Assembly: GCF_001187915.1 (NCBI RefSeq)
Contig: NZ_LGIU01000097.1
Location: forward strand, 24,570-88,569
Reading direction: 5' to 3'
Source: Arthrobacter sp. RIT-PI-e
GTDB lineage: Bacteria > Actinomycetota > Actinomycetes > Actinomycetales > Micrococcaceae
Length of the DNA stretch: 64,000 bases
Part shown: positions 57,747-64,000 of the stretch, in pieces
Position numbering within the stretch: the first letter of the stretch is position 1
How the letters are laid out: each line of letters opens with the position of its first letter
Translations under genes and position numbers: made by a program
Notes under the pieces: generated by a model
What the model was told of the DNA's origin: nothing
The model's database searches: none
Seen by the model: only the letters and a program-made list of their open reading frames with translations

Positions 57747-58351
57747 TCACGCCGGGCAGTAGCTGAAGAGCGAGCGCTCGTACTCATCCGGCGTGTCCGC
57801 CGCCGGTTCACCGCAGGCGATGAAGGAACCGCGAAGATTCTCCTCGGCGGTGGAGTGCAGCTCTCCGGAGCCCACGAGCTCACCGTCGCAGTCCAACGCG
57901 AAGGTCGCCGTGAACTGCTCCAGGCGATAGCCCAGTACATAGGTGCCGGGTGCAAGGTCGGAGAGCGCGAACGAGTCGAAGTTCTCGGGCGAGGAACCGA
58001 TGTCCTCCAGCGACGTCTGGCCGGTCCGGGAGAAGTCCTCGACGAGGAAGTCCACCGCGGGGTCGTCGTGCGCCACGCCGCCGGGGTATTGCACGGAGGA
58101 CACGTACGGGACGGGTGATCGGACGTGCTCCGCGATCCGTTCTCGGCGACCGTCAGCACACGGTACCCAAGGTCCGTCATCGGGGCCTCGGCCATGGGCT
58201 TCCACGTCACCTCGGTATCCGTGACCGCACATTCCTGGGACTGCGCCGACGGCGATCCGGGGACGGGCGGGCCATCCCCCTCCGAACAGCCGATCAGTGC
58301 ATTCGCCATGAGCCCGGACAGCACGATGCCCGCTCCGATTCGTCCACCCAT
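57747..58351 (-). pseudogene. Lipoprotein gene with a frameshift near 58140
   Basis: ATG at 58351 opens a lipoprotein signal ending ANALIGC and continues to DLGYRVLTVAENG. The rest, RIAEHVRSPVPYVSSVQYPG through FIACGEPAADTPDEYERSLF, lies in the neighbouring frame and stops at 57747. One base lost near 58135-58150 explains it. The body has four cysteines. The family is not recognised. If intact it would be a surface lipoprotein of about 200 residues. Confidence 0.62.
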
Positions 58352-58448
58352 GATCTCCCCTCGAGTAGGTCGTGACCGACCACCCTACGCAGGTGACCTC
58401 CCACGACGTCGACCGGGCGGGTCCTCCCCGCGGCAGGATCGTCCGCGG

Positions 58449-59009
58449 TCACGCCCCCCGGACCGACGGCGGACGCGGCGCCCCTGCTGCGAGCCAGGCG
58501 CCGAGATGAGCCGGGCGGGAGAAGGCCAGCACCGGGGGCATGGACGGATCGGCGACGATCCGCTCGATCGCGCGGCGTTTCCCGGAGAAGCTCCTGAAAT
58601 GCCATGCGATGATCGAGTCCCTCGCCAGCGCACGCCGCAGCGTCTCCCTGTTCCCGTTGCACACCAGCTCCCCCGAGACGACCCGGTGCAGTGTCCGGCG
58701 CAGGAGCCGCCCGAGGGAGAGCCACCTCGGGTAGTCGAGGAACACGATCAGTTCCGCGCGGTCCAGCACCAGGTCGCGCCACGAGGAGTAGGCGCTGTCG
58801 AGGACCCAGCGGTCCTGCGCCACGAGGCCTGCCGCGATCCGGCGCTGGTCCTCGGCGGCGCGGCTCTCCCATCCGGGAAGCCACCCGAGATCCTCGTCGG
58901 CGAAGAACGCCGGCATCCCGGACACCGCGGCGTACGCCCGGGCAGCCGAGGTCTTCCCGCTGCCGGTCACTCCGTGGAAGAGGACCCGCCGCGCACAGTC
59001 CACCGTCAT
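58449..59009 (-). CDS. P-loop kinase-like protein
   Basis: A 186-residue protein with Walker A GVTGSGKTSAA near the N-terminus and a hydrophobic strand plus Asp, LIVFLDYP, as Walker B. Similar to the adenylate-kinase-like FlaR/topology modulation proteins. Start ATG 59009 chosen over an upstream GTG because the P-loop strand starts just after it. Substrate unknown. Confidence 0.78.
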   Translation of the reverse strand: MTVDCARRVLFHGVTGSGKTSAARAYAAVSGMPAFFADEDLGWLPGWESRAAEDQRRIAAGLVAQDRWVLDSAYSSWRDLVLDRAELIVFLDYPRWLSLGRLLRRTLHRVVSGELVCNGNRETLRRALARDSIIAWHFRSFSGKRRAIERIVADPSMPPVLAFSRPAHLGAWLAAGAPRPPSVRGA

Positions 59010-59051
59010 ACCGGAAGCGTATCCCCGGCCCACGCACTAGAGTGCAGCACT

Positions 59052-59600
59052 ATGCCGATCACCCTGACGCGCCTGGATCCCACCGGCGAGGATCACGACG
59101 CGCTCGTGGACTTCCTGACACGCAACGAGTTCCCGTTCCACGTGAATCACCGCTGGACGAGGGAGGCCGTGGAGACCTCGACAGCAGGCGGCGCCTTCCG
59201 GGACGAGGACAACGACTCCTTCTGGCTCGATCACGAGGAGCACGGCCGGATCGGCTTCCTCCGGCTGGAGGACCTCGGCGAGGACAGTCCGCTGTTCGAC
59301 CTCCGCCTCGACGCACCCTTCCGCAACCGCGGGCTCGGGGCGGACGTGCTGAGGGCCGTGAGCATGCACGTCTTCACCACCCTGCCGCGCGTCACCCGGT
59401 TCGAGGGGCAGACCCGCGAGGACAATGTGGCCATGCGGAAGATCTTCCTGCGCTGCGGCTGGGTCAAGGAGGCGCACTACCGGGAGAGTTGGCCCGTGGA
59501 CGGCGGCCGGCCCCTGGCCTCGGTGGCCTACGCCGTGCTGCGGCGGGACTGGGAGACCGGCCGGACGACACCGCTCGTCTGGGACGACCTCCCCGGGTGA
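59052..59600 (+). CDS. GNAT-family N-acetyltransferase
   Basis: A 182-residue acetyltransferase. APFRNRGLGADVLRAV is the acetyl-CoA-binding RxxGxG/A motif; EDNVAMRKIFLRCGWVKE is motif B. It resembles RimJ/RimL-like members acting on small molecules or N-termini. TAGAGT (59038-59043) 8 nt before the ATG may be its -10. Confidence 0.86.
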   Translation: MPITLTRLDPTGEDHDALVDFLTRNEFPFHVNHRWTREAVETSTAGGAFRDEDNDSFWLDHEEHGRIGFLRLEDLGEDSPLFDLRLDAPFRNRGLGADVLRAVSMHVFTTLPRVTRFEGQTREDNVAMRKIFLRCGWVKEAHYRESWPVDGGRPLASVAYAVLRRDWETGRTTPLVWDDLPG

Positions 59601-59681
59601 GGACCCCCGGCACCCGGGGGCATGTGCCATCGCGGCGGTAGGATGACCGGGACAATCACCGGAAGCTCCCCGAGGTGGCGC

Positions 59682-60452
59682 ATGATCGAGATCCTGAATT
59701 CGTCCGAACTGTCCCGGGCCCGGGAGACCGGCGCCCTGGTGGCGCACATCCTCCAGACCCTGAAGCAGCGCACCAGGGTGGGTACCAACCTGCTGGAACT
59801 CGACCGCTGGGCGGCCGCCATGATCGTCGAGGGCGGCGCGGAGTCCTGCTACGTGGACTACGCACCGTCCTTCGGGCGGGGGCCGTTCGGGCACTACATC
59901 TGCACCGCGGTGAACGACGCCGTGCTCCACGGACTCCCGCACGACTACGTGCTGGCCGACGGCGACCTCCTGACGCTCGACCTCGCCGTCGTGAAGCAGG
60001 GCATCGCCGCCGACTCCGCCATCAGCTTCATCGTGGGTGAGTCCCGTCCGGAGGAGAGCGTGGCACTGATCAGGACCACGGAGCGGGCGCTGCAGGCGGG
60101 GATCGCCGCGGTGGCGCCGGGAGCGCGCATCGGCGACATCGCCCACGCCATCGGCTCGGTCCTGACGGACGCGGGCTACCCGGTCAACACCGACTTCGGT
60201 GGACACGGCATCGGGTCCACCATGCACCAGGACCCCCACGTCCCGAACACCGGCCGGCCGGGCCGGGGGTACGTCCTGCGTCCCGGGCTCCTGCTGGCCC
60301 TGGAGCCGTGGATCATGGTGGACACCGCCGCGCTCGTCACCGACGCCGACGGCTGGACCCTGCGGAGCGCCACGGGCTGCCGCACTGCGCACAGCGAGCA
60401 CACGGTGGCCGTCACCGAGGACGGCGCGGAGATCCTGACCCTGCCCCGGTAG
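59682..60452 (+). CDS. map: Methionine aminopeptidase, type I
   Basis: A 256-residue metalloprotease that removes the initiator Met. Metal ligands appear as LTLDLAVVKQGIAADSA (two Asp), GHGIGSTMHQDP (His), LALEPW and SEHTVAV (two Glu). The His in ICTAVNDAVLHG region is also present. ATG at 59682 has GAGGTG upstream; a TAGGAT promoter box at 59639-59644 overlaps the earlier in-frame ATG at 59643, ruling that one out. Probably a second copy, distant from any ribosomal operon. Confidence 0.93.
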   Translation: MIEILNSSELSRARETGALVAHILQTLKQRTRVGTNLLELDRWAAAMIVEGGAESCYVDYAPSFGRGPFGHYICTAVNDAVLHGLPHDYVLADGDLLTLDLAVVKQGIAADSAISFIVGESRPEESVALIRTTERALQAGIAAVAPGARIGDIAHAIGSVLTDAGYPVNTDFGGHGIGSTMHQDPHVPNTGRPGRGYVLRPGLLLALEPWIMVDTAALVTDADGWTLRSATGCRTAHSEHTVAVTEDGAEILTLPR

Positions 60453-60621
60453 TGCGCAGACCACCGCCGCGGACCCGTCCCCCTACCCTGGGCGGGGGCG
60501 ATCGCATCTGCCCGGGACCCCGCACCGGCATACTCGCCGCATCAGGTGCCCGCCCGGTAGATTCGGAGGCGTCGGAGCAATCGGACCGCTCGAGGCGGAT
60601 CCTGAGGAGGAAGCGGTCACG

Positions 60622-61650
60622 ATGGGGCTTCTCGGACGGAGGACCGCCGGTCGGCGTGGCGGCAAGGACCCCATCGCCGTGTTCTGGCAGTGGTGGGCCG
60701 AGGAGGGTGAGGCCCTGCTGACCTCGGCGACCCGCGCCGGCGACTTCGACGCCTACGTCACGGTGATGTCGCAGCGGGTACGGGGCATCGCCCGCGGTCT
60801 CGAGTGGGAGACCCGCACGGGAACGGCGTCCGAGCACACGCTCTGCGTCTCGAGCGGCGGGGATGCCTCGCTGCGCCCGGTCGCGGAGCGCTGGTACCGC
60901 GCCTCCCCTCCTGCCAGCCCCCGGTGGGACTTCGTGCCCGCCCGGAACGCGCAGCCGGCCATGCTGAACTCGACCATCTCCTACCGCGGGAAGACCTTCG
61001 ACCTCAGCCGCACCCGCGTCCATGCCGCGGTGACGCGCGCCGGTGACAGCCTGATCGTCTCGGTGTACAACCCGGGCTTCACCGGGCAGTGGGACGACGA
61101 GTACGGTCTGTGCGCGCTCCTGCTCGAATGGCTCCTCGGCGAGGACGACGTGGAGCGCTGGGTCGAGCGGATCGACTGCATCGTGCACGACGTGGTGGAC
61201 AGTCTGCCCGCCGCCGACCTCCCGGCCCGCGTGGCCGAACTCGCCGAGGGATTCCCGGCCCCGCACCTGATCCGCATGACCGGCACACTGGGCTCCGGGG
61301 CCCCGATCCTGGTGCGGGCGCTGCGGCCGCTGCGCTGGATCGACCACCCCCACTTCGACCTCCACAGCGCCGTCCGCATCCCCTTCGGGGCAGACGACGA
61401 CGGACTGCCCCTCCCCGGACCGCTCGAGGAGATGCGGGCCCTGGAGGACGGACTGGCGCGCTCGCTCGGGATCCGCGGCATGCTCGTGGTCGCCGAGACC
61501 TCCAGGGGCGTGCGGACCCTCCACTTCTACACGGACTCCGAGGACCAGAACGGGCGCGACGTGCTGGACACCGCGGTGCGCGGGCAACGCACCATCAGCG
61601 TGAAGCACTCCCTCGACCCGGGGTGGAAAAAGGTCCGGGACTTCGCCTGA
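60622..61650 (+). CDS. DUF695-like protein
   Basis: A 342-residue soluble protein starting with a basic stretch and FWQWWAEEGEALL, then PRWDFVPARN and LHFYTDSEDQNG. The W-rich start and internal W-x-F-x-P-x-R are features of DUF695 proteins. No catalytic motif is visible. Preceded by GAGGAGG at about 60606; function unknown. Confidence 0.68.
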   Translation: MGLLGRRTAGRRGGKDPIAVFWQWWAEEGEALLTSATRAGDFDAYVTVMSQRVRGIARGLEWETRTGTASEHTLCVSSGGDASLRPVAERWYRASPPASPRWDFVPARNAQPAMLNSTISYRGKTFDLSRTRVHAAVTRAGDSLIVSVYNPGFTGQWDDEYGLCALLLEWLLGEDDVERWVERIDCIVHDVVDSLPAADLPARVAELAEGFPAPHLIRMTGTLGSGAPILVRALRPLRWIDHPHFDLHSAVRIPFGADDDGLPLPGPLEEMRALEDGLARSLGIRGMLVVAETSRGVRTLHFYTDSEDQNGRDVLDTAVRGQRTISVKHSLDPGWKKVRDFA

Positions 61651-61674
61651 GCCCGGTCGCGGCTCCGGGTGGGG

Positions 61675-62358
61675 TCAGAACGACGACGACGGCAGGTCGC
61701 GCTCCCCCTCGCGGATCGCGGTCACGATGCGCGCGGCCACGTCCACCGGGTCCTTGCCGCGGGGCAGCCGAGGGGCTTCCCCGGCGATGGGCCTGCCGGC
61801 CAGCCCGGTCTCGGTGTGCGGGGGGCGGGCGTCCAGCACCCGCACGCCCTGCTTCCGCAGTTCCAGCGTCAGCACCTTGCCGTAGGCGCTGAGGCCGGCC
61901 TTCACCGCGGAGTAGGCGGCCATCCCGGCGGTGGGGCTCTCGGCCACCACGGCGCTGATCTGCGCCACGAAGGAGTCCCGGGGAAGCCGGGGAGCCACGT
62001 CGCGCATCAGGCGCATGTACCCCAGGAGGTTGACGAGCACCAGTTCGTCGAGGACGTCGTCGTCGATCTCGACCGCCGGGCCGAAGGCCACCACGCCGGA
62101 GGCGAACACCACGCCGTTCAGTTCCCGGCCGTAGACGGCGGCCGCGATGTCCGCGGGGCCCGCGGGCTTCCCCCGGAGGGCGGCCGCCCGGCCCGCCCCG
62201 CCGTCGCCGAGTTCCTCCGCGAGCCGCCCGAGCTTTTCCGCCGACCGACCGGACAGGGTGAGCTGCGCACCTGCAGCGACCAGCTGACGCGAGATCTCGG
62301 CCCCCAGCACTCCGGTGGCTCCGACGACGAGGACGTGGGCACCGCTCAGCTCAGTCAT
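61675..62358 (-). CDS. Short-chain dehydrogenase/reductase
   Basis: A 227-residue Rossmann oxidoreductase. GATGVLGAEI is the nucleotide-binding loop; GVVFASGV and QISAVVAES with Ser, then the YSAVK catalytic Tyr and Lys. Classical SDR. Substrate unknown. Start ATG 62358. Confidence 0.88.
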   Translation of the reverse strand: MTELSGAHVLVVGATGVLGAEISRQLVAAGAQLTLSGRSAEKLGRLAEELGDGGAGRAAALRGKPAGPADIAAAVYGRELNGVVFASGVVAFGPAVEIDDDVLDELVLVNLLGYMRLMRDVAPRLPRDSFVAQISAVVAESPTAGMAAYSAVKAGLSAYGKVLTLELRKQGVRVLDARPPHTETGLAGRPIAGEAPRLPRGKDPVDVAARIVTAIREGERDLPSSSF

Positions 62359-62393
62359 GGGCCGAGTGTAACGCGCCGGCACTCAGGCGGGCC

Positions 62394-63092
62394 TCAGTAC
62401 TGCGGCGGGCGCCCCGGACCTCTCCTGCGCTTGAGCTCCTCGAGCTCCTGCTGCGCCGCGGCATCCGCCTCGAGCTCCTCGAAGGCCTGCTGGAGGCGGG
62501 GTGAGGACGGGTCCGTCCAGGACAGTTCCTCACGCGCCTGCGCCTGCGCCTCGTAGCGCCGCACCTCCAGCTCGGCGTTGCGGCGCGCAGCCTCGATGGC
62601 CGCCGCCTCCCGCGAGGAGGACGCGAGGGCGTCGTGCACGCCGATCGCGGCCTGCGCCGCGGCCCGCCGCGCCAGCATGGCGTCGTACTCCATGGCGTTC
62701 TCCTCGACGCGGCGCTCCAGGCGCTGCACGTCCTCGTGGAGGCGGCGTGCCTGCTGCTCCGCCTCGTGGAGTTGCTGCGTGAGTGTCTCCAGGCGCCGCC
62801 GGGCCACCATGGACTCGCGGATGGCGGACCGCGCGGCGTCGTCGTCACCACGCTGCACGGCGGCGGACGCAGCCGCCTCGACACTGTTCAGGTAGGCGGC
62901 GGCGTCGTTCGCGGCCGGGCCCACCCGGTGGGGGTGGGCGGCGACGTCGGCCGCACCGCGACGTGCCCGGTCCAGCAGCTCACGCTGGGCGAGCTGGGCG
63001 CTCTGCTCCTGCACCCGAGGATCCTGCTTGGCCTCCGCCGCGGCACTGCGATTGGCCCTGACGATGCGCGTGATACGACGTTTGAACGACAC
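62394..63092 (-). CDS. PspA/IM30-family phage-shock-like protein
   Basis: A 232-residue protein, nearly all helical coiled coil. It begins with a basic amphipathic region (VSFKRRITRIVRANRSAA) and runs through heptads such as QLHEAEQQARRLHEDVQRLE. The C-terminus is GPGRPPQY. PspA proteins line the inner face of the membrane and stabilise it. GTG start; preceded by the membrane coiled-coil gene with a 51-nt gap, likely one unit. Confidence 0.86.
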   Translation of the reverse strand: MSFKRRITRIVRANRSAAAEAKQDPRVQEQSAQLAQRELLDRARRGAADVAAHPHRVGPAANDAAAYLNSVEAAASAAVQRGDDDAARSAIRESMVARRRLETLTQQLHEAEQQARRLHEDVQRLERRVEENAMEYDAMLARRAAAQAAIGVHDALASSSREAAAIEAARRNAELEVRRYEAQAQAREELSWTDPSSPRLQQAFEELEADAAAQQELEELKRRRGPGRPPQY

Positions 63093-63143
63093 GTGGACCC
63101 CCGTCCGGTATGGATGTCTGACGCTACCCGATGGAACCGCTCA

Positions 63144-63707
63144 TCAGCCCTGCCGTCCCCCGTACGTGTCCCGCCAGGTACCCATGGCGGAGATCTCGTG
63201 ACGGAGCCGGCTCGTGGCCTGCTCGAGCTGCCGGGTGTCCACCGAGCGCGCGGTCTGCAGCAGGGACCGGCGGAGCTCGGCGGAGAGTTCGTCGAGGGCC
63301 TTCGCCTGCGCGGAGAGATTGGTGGTCAGCTCCTGCTTCAGCTCCCGGTTCGGCTCCCGGTCCGCCACCTTGAGGAGATTCTCCAGCGACGCCGCAGCAC
63401 GGTCTATCTCGGCGGCCGCCCTGGGCAGTTCGCCCACGGGGCGTCCCTGCTCGGCGGCCTCGGTCAGCGCCAGGTGGGTGGCACGGGAGGAACGTCTCAG
63501 CTCGCCGATCAGCCGTGCGGGCTCCCGGGTGAGCTTGTCCGGTGCGTAGGCCCGGGCCGCCAGCACACCGCGGTCCCGGGTGCGCTCGATGATGCGTGAG
63601 CGCCGGACCTTCCGGACCACCAACCAGCCCGTGACGCCGGCCCCCGCGCCGAGGGCCGCGACGATGCCCGCCCCGACCGCCAGCGCCTCCAGGATGAGCT
63701 CAGTCAT
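63144..63707 (-). CDS. Membrane-anchored coiled-coil protein upstream of pspA-like gene
   Basis: A 187-residue protein with one N-terminal membrane segment (about 8-33, LAVGAGIVAALGAGAG) and a charged helical remainder. No family recognised. Being directly before a PspA homologue suggests a membrane-stress partner. ATG at 63707. Confidence 0.75.
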   Translation of the reverse strand: MTELILEALAVGAGIVAALGAGAGVTGWLVVRKVRRSRIIERTRDRGVLAARAYAPDKLTREPARLIGELRRSSRATHLALTEAAEQGRPVGELPRAAAEIDRAAASLENLLKVADREPNRELKQELTTNLSAQAKALDELSAELRRSLLQTARSVDTRQLEQATSRLRHEISAMGTWRDTYGGRQG

Positions 63708-63736
63708 GGCGAGGCTCCCGGCTGTGTCCCATGTCC

Positions 63737-64000
63737 TCAGTCTGCCCCTGTCGGGGAACGATTCCAACCGGCCCGGCACCGCCGACGAGCAGCGGGGCGG
63801 CCGGGGCGCCCCCCGGGCGCCCCGGTCCGGGGGGGCGCGGGGAGGAGCGAGCGGGCATTGTGGGCACGCTCGGGCGTCCAGACCACGAGGGCCTGGCTCC
63901 GCGGTCTGGGCCTCTGCCCGCGGGCGAGCGTCACGACGTCCCCGGCGGGCCCCGCCGCGAAGACCCGCCCCGGGCCGGAGTACCTCCTCCGCGAGGCGGG
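63737..64000 (-). CDS. Possible C-terminal fragment of a gene cut by the window end
   Basis: The frame is open from the window edge with very high third-position GC to about 63790 (RRYSGPGRVFAAGPAGDVV onward), then bias falls before the stop at 63737. It may be the tail of a real gene beyond the window. No family recognised. Confidence 0.3.
   Translation of the reverse strand, partial: PASRRRYSGPGRVFAAGPAGDVVTLARGQRPRPRSQALVVWTPERAHNARSLLPAPPRTGAPGGRPGRPAARRRCRAGWNRSPTGAD

Overview
The window is about 64 kb of high-GC DNA with strong G/C bias at third codon positions, many GTG starts and several genes whose start codon lies about 6-8 nt after a TANNNT -10 box (leaderless style). The gene content (Crp/GlxR-type regulator beside a MarP-type CvpA-protease, HspR-type HAIR box before clpB, purF-purM, DUF3073, actinobacterial xylose isomerase, sterol-carrier-like protein) points to an actinomycete, most likely Micrococcales/Micrococcaceae. 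The genus cannot be fixed from the sequence alone.

Layout. 1-5860: the 3' end of an acetyl-CoA synthetase gene, ohr with a divergent TetR regulator, an MHS-type transporter with type II dehydroquinase, and a fused DppD-DppF peptide ABC ATPase. 5867-8476: accessory insert between the two halves of the dpp locus, consisting of a retron (promoter, structured msr-msd RNA, reverse transcriptase) and a lipoprotein gene broken by an in-frame amber codon. 8594-12386: dppA-dppB-dppC on the minus strand. 12601-24429: DUF2332, MarP-like protease, Crp/GlxR, NUDIX, RidA (frameshifted), DUF4177, class A PBP, metallophosphoesterase and a heterodimeric ABC exporter. 24514-36523: tRNA-Pro(CGG), purD-purC, a membrane-anchored sulfite-oxidase-fold protein, asparaginase, SCP-like and DUF2079 proteins, a frameshifted membrane protein, DUF1059, an EAL protein, and purF-purM. 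36524-43661: xylose island with xylA-xylB behind a promoter overlapped by an 11-bp inverted-repeat operator, a frameshifted membrane protein, an EIIC-like transporter fused to an unrecognised N-terminal domain, and a ROK repressor. 43791-52328: DUF3073, an acidic protein, clpB with HAIR box, a PBP2-type lipoprotein, flotillin, a small STAS-like protein and YccF. 52513-64000: DEAD-box helicase, esterase, TrmB, MFS exporter, a frameshifted lipoprotein, P-loop kinase-like protein, GNAT, Map, DUF695, SDR, PspA and a membrane coiled-coil protein.

The strongest discovery candidate is the retron at 5867-7586. A retron-type reverse transcriptase with an Mx162-like N-terminal extension is preceded by a 155-nt region bounded by a perfect 14-bp inverted repeat (a1/a2). 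It contains an AGC candidate branch site, two small msr hairpins and a two-tier msd hairpin, and a predicted promoter would start transcription at the first base of a1. No partner effector gene is adjacent. A second theme is gene breakage: four genes carry probable single-base frameshifts and one an internal stop, so either the assembly has indel errors or this genome carries several recent pseudogenes.
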